From NCBI RefSeq assembly GCF_001439635.1, contig NZ_LMBZ01000003.1:127835-191834 (forward strand): 64,000 nt of DNA, given 5' to 3'. The stretch comes from Solibacillus cecembensis. GTDB lineage: Bacteria; Bacillota; Bacilli; Bacillales_A; Planococcaceae. Under the pieces are notes generated by a model. It did not search any database, was not told where the DNA came from, and saw only the letters and a program-made list of their open reading frames with translations. Positions 17,598 through 30,226 of the stretch are shown piece by piece; the stretch's first letter is position 1, and every line of letters starts with the position of its first letter. Made by a program: the position numbers and the translations under genes.

Positions 17598-17715
17598 ACT
17601 CTTATAAAGAGAGGCGGAGGGAAGTGCCCTATGAAGCCCGGCAACCAGCATCGTATGATGAAAAGGTGCCAAATCACACAAAGTTTAAAGTTTAACTTTG
17701 AGAGATGAGAGAACG
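17598..17715 (+). ncRNA. SAM-I (S-box) riboswitch
   Basis: The conserved S-box core is readable: the P1 5' strand CTCTTAT, then AAGAGAGGCGGAGGGAA, the block AAGCCCGGCAACC, GGTGCCAA, and the closing 3' strand ATGAGAG. It lies upstream of the methionine transporter operon and is followed by a terminator. Binding of S-adenosylmethionine would favour termination, so metNPQ is made when SAM is low. Confidence 0.95.
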
Positions 17716-17733
17716 GTTCAACATAAATATGTG

Positions 17734-17770
17734 AAAACCTTTCTACTTGTCGTCGTAGAAAGGTTTTTTT
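17734..17770 (+). terminator. riboswitch expression-platform terminator
   Basis: AAAACCTTTCTAC pairs with GTAGAAAGGTTTT, followed by T residues, downstream of the S-box aptamer and about 100 bp before metN. Confidence 0.9.
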
Positions 17771-17868
17771 GTTTTTTAAACAGTTTGAAAATTAAGTGAA
17801 ACTGCTCGCGCGAAAAAAGGTGTTTTGCAAATAACGAATCAGTTATTTCAAATAAAGGAGTTCAAAAA

Positions 17869-18897
17869 ATGATTGACTTACAAAATATATCGAAAGTTTA
17901 TAAGACGAAAAACGGTGAACTAAAAGCTGTAGACCAAGTAAACTTATCGATTAAACAAGGCGAAATTTTCGGCATTATCGGTTACAGTGGTGCTGGTAAA
18001 AGTACGATGATCCGACTATTAAATGGTTTAGAAAAACCAACAGTGGGTTCGGTCATTATAAATGGAAACGATATTTCAAAGGCATCCGGGAAAAAGTTGC
18101 GAGATGCAAGACAAAAGATTAGCATGATTTTCCAACATTTCAATTTACTTTGGTCGCGTACGGTGGAAGATAATATTGCCTTTCCACTTGAAATTGCAGG
18201 CGTTCCAAAAGAACAACGAGCAAAACGTGTAGAAGAATTAATTGAGCTTGTTGGACTAGCAGGTCGAGGGAAAGCGTATCCTTCACAGTTATCAGGTGGT
18301 CAAAAGCAACGTGTCGGAATTGCCCGCGCACTTGCCAATAATCCGGAAGTTTTACTAGGTGACGAGGCAACATCTGCACTGGACCCAGAAACGACGGATT
18401 CAATTTTAGAACTGTTACTTGATATAAATAAAAAAATAGGATTGACGATTGTACTCATTACACACGAGATGCATGTTATCCGAAAAATTTGTGACCGTGT
18501 TGCCGTAATGGAAGCGGGTAAAGTAGTGGAGCAAGGCGAGGTTCTCCAAGTATTCCAAAATCCTCAAGCACCGATTACGAAAAACTTTATGGCGCAAATA
18601 TCTGGAGAAACACAAGAAATACAAGCGTCACTTGAGCAAATTTTAGCCAACTATCCATCAGGGAAAATTGTAAAGCTAGGCTTTGTCGGTCAAACAACAG
18701 AGCAACCTGTTATTTCACAAATCATTAAGCAATTTGATATTGTCGTGAATATTGTACATGGCAAAATTTCAAATACGACAAGTGGCCCGCTCGGTACATT
18801 GTTTGTTCATATTGAAGGATCGAATGACCAAATTAACGCCGCTTTAGAAGTACTTGCGCAACATAAAGTTCAAACGGAGGTGATTGGACATGATTGA
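17869..18897 (+). CDS. metN: methionine ABC transporter ATP-binding protein MetN
   Basis: A 342-residue ABC ATPase. The Walker A motif is GYSGAGKSTMI, the signature is LSGGQKQRVGIARAL, and Walker B is VLLGDEATSALDP, followed by the switch His in VLITHEMHV. Residues from about 265 form the C-terminal regulatory NIL (ACT-like) domain that binds methionine in this family. The start follows AAAGGAG. It is the first gene of metN-metP-metQ under the S-box riboswitch. The last 8 bp overlap metP. Confidence 0.95.
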   Translation: MIDLQNISKVYKTKNGELKAVDQVNLSIKQGEIFGIIGYSGAGKSTMIRLLNGLEKPTVGSVIINGNDISKASGKKLRDARQKISMIFQHFNLLWSRTVEDNIAFPLEIAGVPKEQRAKRVEELIELVGLAGRGKAYPSQLSGGQKQRVGIARALANNPEVLLGDEATSALDPETTDSILELLLDINKKIGLTIVLITHEMHVIRKICDRVAVMEAGKVVEQGEVLQVFQNPQAPITKNFMAQISGETQEIQASLEQILANYPSGKIVKLGFVGQTTEQPVISQIIKQFDIVVNIVHGKISNTTSGPLGTLFVHIEGSNDQINAALEVLAQHKVQTEVIGHD

Positions 18898-19558
18898 ACA
18901 ATTATTTCCGAATGTAGATTGGGCAAAGATGCTCGATGCAACATATGAAACGATTTATATGACGGTTATCGCAACCGCCGTGACATTTGTACTTGGTTTA
19001 ATCATCGGGATTGTCCTATTTTTAACGAGTGATAATCAGCTATGGGCAAATAAAATCGTCCATTTCCTAACGGGGTCAGTCGTGAATATTTTCCGTTCGA
19101 TTCCATTTATCGTATTAATTATTTTACTCATCCCATTCACGAAATTTTTACTTGGCACAATTCGAGGTGCCAATGCGGCATTACCAGCACTAATTATTGG
19201 TGCAGCCCCGTTCTATGCGCGGATGGTGTTGATCGCATTGCGTGAAATTGATAAAGGTGTGATTGAGGCAGCTCGTTCAATGGGGGCAAAAACGTCGACA
19301 ATTGTATGGAAGGTACTCATTCCAGAAAGTTTGCCAGCATTGATTTCGGGTCTTACAGTAACGGCTGTTGCACTTGTAGGTTACACAGCGATGGCAGGGA
19401 TTATTGGGGCAGGTGGACTGGGTACATCAGCATTTTTAGATGGCTTCCAACGTAACCGCCAAGACGTAACATTCGTGGCAACCGTTTTAATTTTAATCAT
19501 CGTATTTATTATTCAGTATATTGGTGATGTCATTACCACAAAAGTAGATAAACGATAG
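18890..19558 (+). CDS. metP: methionine ABC transporter permease MetP (MetI)
   Basis: A 222-residue inner-membrane permease with about five membrane segments. The cytoplasmic EAA loop, IEAARSMGAKTSTIVWKVLI near residue 130, docks onto MetN. The ATG at 18890 is preceded by GGAGGTGAT and overlaps the metN stop by 8 bp; a TTG at 18884 is less well placed. Together with MetN and MetQ it imports methionine, and by family precedent both enantiomers and oxidised forms. Confidence 0.93.
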   Translation: MIEQLFPNVDWAKMLDATYETIYMTVIATAVTFVLGLIIGIVLFLTSDNQLWANKIVHFLTGSVVNIFRSIPFIVLIILLIPFTKFLLGTIRGANAALPALIIGAAPFYARMVLIALREIDKGVIEAARSMGAKTSTIVWKVLIPESLPALISGLTVTAVALVGYTAMAGIIGAGGLGTSAFLDGFQRNRQDVTFVATVLILIIVFIIQYIGDVITTKVDKR

Positions 19559-19717
19559 TTCATGGCTCAAGCCGTAATTATAGAAAATACGTTTTGCATT
19601 ATTTCTAACGATCATAACAGACGCGCGCTTTATAAAAGTGCCTTTCTGTAATGTCTAATGACTGAAAATAGGGAATGTTATGTGAAACGATAAAAAGAAA
19701 AAGGTAGGTAGGAGAAA

Positions 19718-20524
19718 ATGAAAAAATTATTATCAAGTGTTTTATTAGGAGCATCAGTATTAGCTTTAGCAGCATGTAGTTCAGATGAAGAAACATTAAT
19801 AGTAGGTGCTTCAAATACACCGCATGCAGTTATTTTAGAGCAAGTAAAACCAATTTTAAAAGAGCAAGGTATTGAACTTGAAATTGAACCTTATACAGAT
19901 TATGTTTTACCAAACCAAGATCTTGACTCAGGTGATATAGATGCTAACTTCTTTCAACATATTCCGTATTACGAAGGGCAAATTGCAGATTTCGACTATG
20001 ACTTTGCAAATGCGGGCGAAATTCACATTGAGCCAATCGGAATTTATTCGAAAAAATATAAAACATTAGAAGAACTTCCAGAAGGTGCTTTAGTATTACT
20101 ATCAAATTCTGTATCTGATCACGGTCGTATGCTGTCATTACTTGAAGCAAAAGGATTAATCACACTTGCAGATGGTATTGATAAAACAAAAGCTGAAATT
20201 AAAGATGTTAAAGAAAATCCAAAAAACTTGAAATTTGATTACAATACAGCTCCAGAACTTTTAGTGCAAATGTACGAAAATGACGAGGGTGACGCAGTAT
20301 TAATCAACTCAAACTTTGCAATTGATAATGGCATTAACCCATTAGAAGATTCAATCGCAATTGAATCAAGCGATGAGTCACCATATGTAAACATTATTGC
20401 AGTGCAATCAAAAGATAAAGATTCAAAAGAAATTAAAGCGTTAGTAGACGCTTTACATTCAAAAGAAGTGCAAGACTTCATTTTAGAAAATTGGGGCGGT
20501 TCAGTCGTACCAGTTACAAAATAA
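19718..20524 (+). CDS. metQ: methionine-binding lipoprotein MetQ
   Basis: A 268-residue substrate-binding lipoprotein. The signal peptide ends in lipobox LALAAC followed by SSDEET. The mature part is of the NlpA/MetQ type, with YTDYVLPNQDLDSGDIDANF and YNTAPELLVQ visible. It lies 159 bp after metP; that gap carries no strong terminator, so it is probably within the same riboswitch-controlled transcript. A terminator follows directly. Confidence 0.94.
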   Translation: MKKLLSSVLLGASVLALAACSSDEETLIVGASNTPHAVILEQVKPILKEQGIELEIEPYTDYVLPNQDLDSGDIDANFFQHIPYYEGQIADFDYDFANAGEIHIEPIGIYSKKYKTLEELPEGALVLLSNSVSDHGRMLSLLEAKGLITLADGIDKTKAEIKDVKENPKNLKFDYNTAPELLVQMYENDEGDAVLINSNFAIDNGINPLEDSIAIESSDESPYVNIIAVQSKDKDSKEIKALVDALHSKEVQDFILENWGGSVVPVTK

Positions 20525-20528
20525 TTGA

Positions 20529-20571
20529 AAAAAATTCCCGCAAACTGTATAAAAAGTTGCGGGAATTTTTT
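20529..20571. terminator. bidirectional terminator between metQ and the LysR gene
   Basis: AAAATTCCCGCAA pairs with TTGCGGGAATTTTT, with A and T tracts on both sides. The genes converge here. Confidence 0.88.
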
Positions 20572-21481
20572 ATTGAAATCCGGATACGCGTGAATAAAAT
20601 TGTGCAACGAAATCTAAAAATATTTCTTCGGAAGGAGCGAGTACTCTTGTCGTTGGTGTAATAATTCCGACATTTCGGCGAATTGCTGGATTGGCAATCG
20701 GTATTCTTACAGTCATTCGGGGTGTTGAATCATACAGTGAGCTTTCTGGTAATAAAGACACGCCAATCCCCGCAGCAACTAACCCTTTTAATGCATCCAT
20801 ATCTTCGCCTTCAGAAGTGATTTTTGGAACAAAGCCAGCAGATTTACAAGCATCCACGGCTACTTTGTGTAAAATATAGCCTTCTGGAAACATGACGAAA
20901 TGATCATGACGCAATTCGATTAAGTTAATATTTTCCCTTTTCGCGAGTAGATGATTTGCTGGGAGTAGTGCGTGAATGTTTTCACTAAAAAGTACAGTTG
21001 TATTTAGTGTTTCATCTTTTGGTGGTAATGGGCCGAGTAAAGCTAAATTCAATTCGCGATTTTTAACAGCCTCAATTAAATACTTATAAGATCCTTGGCG
21101 TAAATGGAAGGAAACGTCTGGATATTCCTTTTTAAATGCGGAAATAATGGTAGGAAGTACATAGCTTGCCAAACTTGTTGGGAACCCGACTTTAATCGTA
21201 CCTTTAGCAGGATCTAAATATTCCTCGACTTGTTTTGCAGCAAAATCAATCGCTTTGAGCGCAACAATCGTGTGTTCTAAAAAAGTTTTGCCAATCGGCG
21301 TTAACTTGACATTACGTCCAACTCGCTCAAAAAGTGGGGCGCCGAGCTCTTCTTCTAAATTGGCGATTTGTCTACTAATTGCGGATTGAGCAACACGTAA
21401 ATGTTCCGCAGCTTCAGAAATATGCTCGCGTTCTGCTACCGCCACAAAATAACGTAACTGTCTTAATTCCAAATTTTCCAC
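20570..21481 (-). CDS. gltC: LysR-family transcriptional regulator, GltC-like
   Basis: A 303-residue LysR regulator. The N-terminal winged helix-turn-helix spans about residues 5-65 (SEAAEHLRVAQSAISRQIA), followed by the linker helix and an effector domain. Many blocks match what I recall of B. subtilis GltC (LRQLRYFVAVAEREH, VGFPTSLASYVLPT, LRQGSYKYLIEAV), the activator of glutamate synthase. gltAB is not in the window, so the target is inferred only from similarity; a role at the neighbouring suf or met genes cannot be excluded. The start is preceded by AGAGGTGG. Confidence 0.8.
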   Translation of the reverse strand: MENLELRQLRYFVAVAEREHISEAAEHLRVAQSAISRQIANLEEELGAPLFERVGRNVKLTPIGKTFLEHTIVALKAIDFAAKQVEEYLDPAKGTIKVGFPTSLASYVLPTIISAFKKEYPDVSFHLRQGSYKYLIEAVKNRELNLALLGPLPPKDETLNTTVLFSENIHALLPANHLLAKRENINLIELRHDHFVMFPEGYILHKVAVDACKSAGFVPKITSEGEDMDALKGLVAAGIGVSLLPESSLYDSTPRMTVRIPIANPAIRRNVGIITPTTRVLAPSEEIFLDFVAQFYSRVSGFQ

Positions 21482-21830
21482 CTCTATTATCTATAAAGAA
21501 GATTGATTCTAATGAAAACTATATAGGATTTTCAAAACTTTACAATGTAAATCTAATTATGAAGTATCGGAAGTAAGGCGTTTTTTTAGAATAGAGAAGT
21601 GAAATTGATTCTCAGTTGCAAGTTTCCTATTGAAAATAATAAATTAAAATAAAACACTATATTAATAGTAGAAACGACTTGGAGAAAAGAATAATTAAAG
21701 AATCTACTAGAAATATTAATTAAAATCATTCTAAACTATTTGCAACCAATCACCTTTTCAGTTAAGATTGGATATGACAATAAATTAGCATAGGTGTATA
21801 CCGTGCAAATGAATATTTGGAGGTAATTTA
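21482..21830. other. gene-free spacer holding divergent promoters of the LysR gene and suf operon
   Basis: This is AT-rich sequence with no credible reading frame. One weak 15-bp palindrome resembling a Fur box (21600-21614, TGAAATT-G-ATTCTCA, three mismatches to consensus) is present but unconvincing. No riboswitch or strong hairpin was seen. Confidence 0.5.
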
Positions 21831-22613
21831 ATGGCAACTTTAGAGATTAAAGATCTTCACGTTGAAATCGACGGAAAAGAGATTTTAAAAGGTTTAAACT
21901 TAACAATCAACACAAATGAAGTACACGCAATCATGGGTCCAAACGGTACTGGTAAATCAACATTAGCATCAGCAATCATGGGTCATCCTAAATATGAAGT
22001 AACGCAAGGTGAAGTACTAATCGATGGTGAAAACGTACTTGACATGGAAGTGGACGAGCGTGCAAAAGCGGGCCTTTTCCTAGCAATGCAATATCCATCT
22101 GAAATTCCTGGTGTTACAAACGCTGACTTCTTACGTTCTGCAATCAATGCACGTCGAGAAGAAGGCGATGAAATTTCTCTTATGAAATTCATCCGTGAAT
22201 TAGATAAAACGATGGACTTTTTAGAAATGCCAGAAGAAATGTCTCAACGTTATTTAAACGAAGGCTTCTCTGGTGGTGAGAAAAAGCGTAACGAAATTTT
22301 ACAAATGATGATGATCAAACCTACTTTCGGTATTTTAGATGAAATCGACTCAGGTTTAGATATCGACGCATTAAAAGTAGTATCAAAAGGTATTAACCAA
22401 ATGCGCGGTGAAGGCTTCGGTTGCTTAATGATCACTCACTACCAACGTCTACTTAACTACATCACGCCTGATCATGTACACGTAATGATGCAAGGTAAAG
22501 TTGTAAAATCGGGTGGAGCAGAGCTTGCACAACGTTTAGAAGCAGAAGGCTATGAGTGGATTAAACAAGAGTTAGGGATCGAAAACACTGACGCTGTAAC
22601 AGAAGAAGCATAA
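21831..22613 (+). CDS. sufC: Fe-S cluster assembly ATPase SufC
   Basis: A 260-residue ABC-type ATPase of the SUF system. Walker A is GPNGTGKSTLASAI, the signature is GFSGGEKKRNEILQ, Walker B is FGILDEIDSGLDIDALK, and the switch His is in LMITHYQRLL. It works with SufB and SufD as the SufBC2D scaffold complex. The start follows TTTGGAGG. It is first of sufC-sufD-sufS-sufU-sufB, the standard Bacillales order and the essential Fe-S assembly route in these bacteria. Confidence 0.97.
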   Translation: MATLEIKDLHVEIDGKEILKGLNLTINTNEVHAIMGPNGTGKSTLASAIMGHPKYEVTQGEVLIDGENVLDMEVDERAKAGLFLAMQYPSEIPGVTNADFLRSAINARREEGDEISLMKFIRELDKTMDFLEMPEEMSQRYLNEGFSGGEKKRNEILQMMMIKPTFGILDEIDSGLDIDALKVVSKGINQMRGEGFGCLMITHYQRLLNYITPDHVHVMMQGKVVKSGGAELAQRLEAEGYEWIKQELGIENTDAVTEEA

Positions 22614-22630
22614 TTAGGAGGACGAATGAG

Positions 22631-25597
<2,967 letters not shown>

Positions 25598-25688
25598 AAT
25601 AATAAAAGTAGGGTAAAGGTATATTATTGAACTCGCTTTAGAAACATTTATTTTAGCACTTCTCATTTTATGAACGGAGGAGAAAAAC

Positions 25689-27086
25689 ATGGCGAAAAAA
25701 ATGCCTGATATCGGCGATTACAAATATGGTTTCCATGATAAGGACGTTTCGATTTTCCGTTCTGAACGTGGATTGACAGAAGAAATCGTACGTGAAATCT
25801 CAAGTATGAAAGAAGAGCCACAGTGGATGCTTGACTACCGCTTAAAAGCTCTTGAAAAATTCTATGAAATGCCAATGCCTCAATGGGGTGGCGATCTTGC
25901 ATCATTAAACTTCGATGAAATTACGTATTATGTAAAGCCATCTGAAGCTACGCAAAAATCTTGGGATGAAGTACCTGAAGAAATCAAAGCAACTTTTGAT
26001 AAATTAGGTATTCCTGAAGCAGAACAAAAATATCTTGCGGGTGTATCTGCTCAGTATGAATCTGAAGTAGTTTACCATAACATGAAGCAAGACCTAACTG
26101 ATATGGGGATTATCTTCAAAGATACAGACTCAGCACTAAAAGAAAATGAAGAAATCTTCAAAAAACACTGGGGTACTGTAATCCCTTATACGGATAATAA
26201 ATTCTCTGCATTAAATTCTGCAGTATGGTCAGGTGGATCGTTCATCTACATGCCAAAAGGTGTTAAATTAGATACACCACTGCAAGCTTACTTCCGTATT
26301 AACTCTGAAAATATGGGTCAATTCGAACGTACGCTAATTATCGTAGACGAAGGCGCATCTGTACACTATGTTGAAGGGTGTACTGCTCCTGTTTATACGA
26401 CAAACTCACTACACTCAGCGGTAGTAGAAATTATCGTTAAAAAAGATGCATATTGCCGTTATACAACAATCCAAAACTGGGCGAACAACGTGTATAACTT
26501 AGTTACAAAGCGTACGGTTGTTGAAGCGAACGGTACAATGGAATGGATTGATGGTAACATTGGTTCAAAATTAACGATGAAATACCCAGCATGTATCCTT
26601 AAAGGTGAAGGCGCTCGTGGTATGACATTATCGATTGCCATTGCAGGTAAAGGTCAACACCAACACGCTGGTGCGAAAATGATTCACTTAGCACCAAACA
26701 CGTCGTCAACAATCGTATCTAAATCGATTGCTAAACAAGGCGGTAAAGTAACGTATTTAGGTCAAGTGAAATTCGGTAAAAATGCAACAGGTGCACGTGC
26801 GAACATCGAATGTGACACATTAATCATGGATAACGAATCAACTTCTGATACAATTCCATACAACGAAATTTTAAATGATAACGTATCTTTAGAGCATGAA
26901 GCAAAAGTTTCAAAAGTATCTGAAGAGCAATTATTCTACTTAATGTCTCGTGGTATTTCTGAGCTTGAAGCGACAGAAATGATCGTAATGGGCTTCATCG
27001 AGCCATTCACAAAAGAATTACCAATGGAATACGCAGTAGAAATGAACCGTCTTATCAAGTTTGAGATGGAAGGTTCTATCGGGTAA
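25689..27086 (+). CDS. sufB: Fe-S cluster assembly scaffold SufB
   Basis: A 465-residue SufB, the subunit on which the nascent cluster is built. The conserved Cys/beta-helix region [17 protein letters not shown], preceded by [17 protein letters not shown], and the C-terminal [17 protein letters not shown] identify it. The ribosome site is CGGAGGAG. It is the last gene of the suf operon, followed by a terminator. The 91-bp gap from sufU has no terminator. Confidence 0.97.
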   Translation: MAKKMPDIGDYKYGFHDKDVSIFRSERGLTEEIVREISSMKEEPQWMLDYRLKALEKFYEMPMPQWGGDLASLNFDEITYYVKPSEATQKSWDEVPEEIKATFDKLGIPEAEQKYLAGVSAQYESEVVYHNMKQDLTDMGIIFKDTDSALKENEEIFKKHWGTVIPYTDNKFSALNSAVWSGGSFIYMPKGVKLDTPLQAYFRINSENMGQFERTLIIVDEGASVHYVEGCTAPVYTTNSLHSAVVEIIVKKDAYCRYTTIQNWANNVYNLVTKRTVVEANGTMEWIDGNIGSKLTMKYPACILKGEGARGMTLSIAIAGKGQHQHAGAKMIHLAPNTSSTIVSKSIAKQGGKVTYLGQVKFGKNATGARANIECDTLIMDNESTSDTIPYNEILNDNVSLEHEAKVSKVSEEQLFYLMSRGISELEATEMIVMGFIEPFTKELPMEYAVEMNRLIKFEMEGSIG

Positions 27087-27091
27087 TATAG

Positions 27092-27131
27092 AAAAGGCTG
27101 TTTTAGACAAAAATCTAAAGCAGCTTTTTTT
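27092..27131 (+). terminator. intrinsic terminator of the suf operon
   Basis: AAAGGCTGTTTTAGA pairs with TCTAAAGCAGCTTT, followed by a T-run, just after sufB. Confidence 0.85.
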
Positions 27132-27235
27132 TATTGAAATCATTATCTTTCTATATAAAGTGCGTCGTTATTGAGGAAGACTTTTTTACGTAAAATTCAT
27201 CCCGATTTATTTATCAGAAAAATTTAAAAATAACG

Positions 27236-27264
27236 TTGACAAAACGAGGAGGATGAAATAACAT
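27236..27264 (+). promoter_or_regulatory. sigma-A-type promoter of the sulfate operon
   Basis: TTGACA at 27236-27241 and TAACAT at 27259-27264 are 17 bp apart. Transcription would begin near 27271, giving a leader of about 170 nt before the first gene. Confidence 0.65.
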
Positions 27265-27315
27265 AATACATATAGAAATACTAAGAATTAAAGTAGCTCA
27301 CTAGAAAAACTAGAG

Positions 27316-27366
27316 GCTGCTCAATTACGCAGAGGTCCCCTTCTGTAAAATTGAGCAGCTTTTTAT
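27316..27366 (+). terminator. leader terminator (attenuator) before the sulfate transport genes
   Basis: GCTGCTCAATT (27316-27326) pairs with AATTGAGCAGC (27349-27359), the inner CAGAGG/CTTCTG extends the stem, and TTTTTA follows. It lies within the leader between promoter and first gene, so a fraction of transcripts should end here. The leader carries no S-box or T-box core that I can see. Confidence 0.7.
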
Positions 27367-27441
27367 TTCCCTTTAAAACATACTTAACAAATAGGTTTAA
27401 TTTTAATGGATGGATTACTTATAAAACTGGAGGGGAAATTT

Positions 27442-28458
27442 ATGAAAAAAAGAAGGTTCGCACAGCATACAGTAATCCTTATTACGTCTTTAGCGTTTTT
27501 AACCGCTTGCGGACAGGGGGCAGCGTCTGATTCTGTAAAATTATTAAATGTTTCCTATGACCCGACCAGGGAACTGTATCAAGAGTTTAATGAAGAATTT
27601 GTTACATATTGGGAACAGAAAACAGGGCAAGAGGTAATCATTAGTCAATCACACGGTGGTTCGGGAAGCCAAGCACGCTCTGTCATGGATGGTTTAGATG
27701 CAGATGTCGCTACTCTTGGATTAGCTTACGATATTGATGCAATTGCAAATCAAAAATTAATTGATCAAGACTGGATTGAGCGACTAGAAAACAACTCGGC
27801 TCCCTACACGTCGACAATCGTATTTTTAGTACGTAAAGGCAATCCCAAGAACATTAAAGATTGGGATGATTTAACGAACAAAAATGTATCAGTCATCACA
27901 CCGAATCCTAAAATATCCGGTGGCGCACGCTGGAATTACTTAGCTGCTTGGGGCTATGCACTAGAAAAATACAATGATAATGAAAAGAAGGCACAGAAAT
28001 TTGTATCAAAAATATATAAAAATGTAGAGGTGTTAGATTCTGGAGCACGTGGATCTACAACAACCTTTGTGGAAAAAGGGATTGGAGATGTTTTGATTAC
28101 GTGGGAGAATGAGGCGTTTTTAGCGTTAGATGAACTAGGAGAAGATGGGTTACAACTGGTTGCTCCTTCTATTAGTATTTTAGCCGAACCTTCTGTTGCA
28201 GTAGTTGATCGTGTAGTAGATAAAAAAGGCACAAGAGAAGTAGCGGAAAGTTATTTAGAGTATTTATATACAGACGTTGGTCAGGAAATAGTAGCGAAAA
28301 ATTATTACCGCCCTCGTTCACAACAGGTAATGGCGAAATATAAAGATAAATTTCCGGAAATTGAGTTATTCACTATTGACGACAAGTTTGGAAGTTGGAA
28401 AGAGGCGCAAGAAAAGCATTTCGACGATGGTGGTATATTTGACTCCATTTATGAGTAA
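27442..28458 (+). CDS. sbp: sulfate-binding lipoprotein of ABC transporter
   Basis: A 338-residue extracytoplasmic sulfate/thiosulfate-binding protein. The lipobox is FLTAC followed by GQGAAS. Family signatures are [36 protein letters not shown] and [12 protein letters not shown]. The ATG at 27442, with GGAGGGGAAA upstream, is preferred over a frame extension to 27406. It is the first gene of a long sulfate-assimilation operon and passes the anion to the CysT/CysW permease pair. Confidence 0.93.
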   Translation: MKKRRFAQHTVILITSLAFLTACGQGAASDSVKLLNVSYDPTRELYQEFNEEFVTYWEQKTGQEVIISQSHGGSGSQARSVMDGLDADVATLGLAYDIDAIANQKLIDQDWIERLENNSAPYTSTIVFLVRKGNPKNIKDWDDLTNKNVSVITPNPKISGGARWNYLAAWGYALEKYNDNEKKAQKFVSKIYKNVEVLDSGARGSTTTFVEKGIGDVLITWENEAFLALDELGEDGLQLVAPSISILAEPSVAVVDRVVDKKGTREVAESYLEYLYTDVGQEIVAKNYYRPRSQQVMAKYKDKFPEIELFTIDDKFGSWKEAQEKHFDDGGIFDSIYE

Positions 28459-28483
28459 TCGGAAAAGTTAGGTGGTGGAGCGC

Positions 28484-29323
28484 GTGAAGAAAAAGCACAA
28501 AAAAAGGAACATATTACCTGGGTTTGGTCTTTCAATGGGCATTACGACGCTATATATTAGCTTATTTATTTTAATCCCGTTGTCCATGGTGTTTATTGAG
28601 TCTTCAAAGCTAGGGTGGTCAGAATTTTGGCAAGTTGTTACGAATGAACGGATGATGCATGCTTATAAAATTTCGTTTGCAACATCGTTTGCGGCGGCAT
28701 TATTGAATGGCATATTTGGCTTTATTATTGCTTGGGTATTAGTACGCTACCGCTTTCCAGGTAAGCGATTAATTGATGGTTTGATTGATTTACCCTTTGC
28801 TCTGCCAACTGCAGTTGCTGGGATTGCATTGACGACATTGTATGCACAGGATGGCTGGCTCGGACAATACTTTATGGCAATAGGCATTAAAATTTCATTT
28901 ACGCCACTTGGTATTATGATTGCCTTAATGTTTATAGGTCTGCCGTTTGTTGTGCGGATGGTGCAGCCGGTGCTAGAAAATCTGGAGCGAGAAGTAGAAG
29001 AAGCTGCCTCAAGCTTAGGTGCAACTAAGCAACAAACTTTTTTGAAAGTTATTTTTCCAGAAGTATTACCGGCTTTGCTCGCTGGATTTTCGTTAGCGTT
29101 TGCGCGGGGGTTAGGCGAATATGGTTCCGTTGTTTTTATTGCAGGAAATATGCCAATGAAAACAGAAATTGCCCCTCTGATGATCATGACAAAGCTTGAA
29201 CAATTTGATTATGCAGGAGCTACAGCGATTGCGGTAGTAATGTTACTCGTTTCTTTTATTTGTTTAATTTTTATTAATTTACTTCAAAAGTGGAGCAGAA
29301 AGCATGAATTGCAAGATGAATAG
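28484..29323 (+). CDS. cysT: sulfate ABC transporter permease CysT
   Basis: A permease subunit of about 279 residues with six membrane segments. The EAA loop is EVEEAASSLGATKQQTFLKV and the sequence AFARGLGEYGSVVFIAGN is typical of CysT. Three in-frame GTG codons (28472, 28475, 28484) could start it; 28484 is preferred because AGGTGG lies eight bases ahead. It forms the channel with CysW. Confidence 0.93.
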   Translation: MKKKHKKRNILPGFGLSMGITTLYISLFILIPLSMVFIESSKLGWSEFWQVVTNERMMHAYKISFATSFAAALLNGIFGFIIAWVLVRYRFPGKRLIDGLIDLPFALPTAVAGIALTTLYAQDGWLGQYFMAIGIKISFTPLGIMIALMFIGLPFVVRMVQPVLENLEREVEEAASSLGATKQQTFLKVIFPEVLPALLAGFSLAFARGLGEYGSVVFIAGNMPMKTEIAPLMIMTKLEQFDYAGATAIAVVMLLVSFICLIFINLLQKWSRKHELQDE

Positions 29324-29337
29324 GAGGTGAGTTAGTT

Positions 29338-30210
29338 GTGACGGTAGATGTTTCGAAATATGGGGAAAACCGAATGCAATACGTAACGCATAAAAAGAAA
29401 CAAGTAAATTGGACGAAGCGGATTTTGGTTACTGTGATGTTGCTGTATTTAAGTTTATTTCTCTTAGTTCCACTTGTCTTTATTTTTACGAAAGCATTTG
29501 AACAAGGGGCAGCCGTTTATTTTGCGGCGATTACGGAGAGAGATGCCTTATCTGCTGTAAAGTTAACGCTACTTGTTGCGATTATTACAGTGCCACTGAA
29601 TACAATTTTCGGCGTCGCGGCAGCGTGGTGCATTACGAAGTTCCAATTTAGAGGGAAGCAACTATTATTATCCCTCATTGAATTACCATTTGCTGTATCA
29701 CCAGTTATTGCGGGTTTAGTTTTTGTCTTGTTCTTTAGTCCGCGTGGAGTACTCGGACCGCTACTTACCGATTGGGGAATCAAAGTTATTTTTTCTGTAC
29801 CTGGCATTATTATTGCGACGATGTTTGTCACATTGCCATTTGTGGCACGTGAGCTCATTCCTGTGATGCAGGCGCAAGGAAGTGCAGAAGAAGAGGCCGC
29901 GATTTCACTTGGTGCAAATGGTTGGCAAATGTTTTTCCGAGTAACGCTACCAACGATCAAATGGGGGCTTCTGTACGGCATGATCTTATGTAATGCCCGA
30001 GCAATCGGGGAATTTGGTGCGGTGTCCGTTGTATCTGGTCGAATTAGAGGGATGACAAACACAATGCCATTACATGTAGAAATACTTTATAACGAATATC
30101 AATTTTCCGCTGCTTTTGCGTTTGCTTCATTGATGTCATTACTCGCATTTTTAACGTTAATTGTGAAGTCTTGGATTGAATGGCGAACGGAAAAAGAACA
30201 ACAAGTATAA
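29338..30210 (+). CDS. cysW: sulfate ABC transporter permease CysW
   Basis: The second permease subunit, 290 residues, with six membrane segments. The EAA loop is EEEAAISLGANGWQMFFRV and the block NARAIGEFGAVSVVSGRI is diagnostic for CysW. It starts with GTG preceded by GGAGGTGAG. It pairs with CysT and is energised by CysA, the next gene. Confidence 0.94.
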   Translation: MTVDVSKYGENRMQYVTHKKKQVNWTKRILVTVMLLYLSLFLLVPLVFIFTKAFEQGAAVYFAAITERDALSAVKLTLLVAIITVPLNTIFGVAAAWCITKFQFRGKQLLLSLIELPFAVSPVIAGLVFVLFFSPRGVLGPLLTDWGIKVIFSVPGIIIATMFVTLPFVARELIPVMQAQGSAEEEAAISLGANGWQMFFRVTLPTIKWGLLYGMILCNARAIGEFGAVSVVSGRIRGMTNTMPLHVEILYNEYQFSAAFAFASLMSLLAFLTLIVKSWIEWRTEKEQQV

Positions 30211-30226
30211 GAATGGGTGATGGAAA

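Noticed and set aside
21600..21614. Fur box upstream of sufC
   Set aside because: Three mismatches to the 7-1-7 consensus in an AT-rich region; too weak to report as a site.
27272..27366. T-box or S-box leader for the sulfate operon
   Set aside because: The T-box motif and the S-box core are both absent; only the terminator hairpin is supported.
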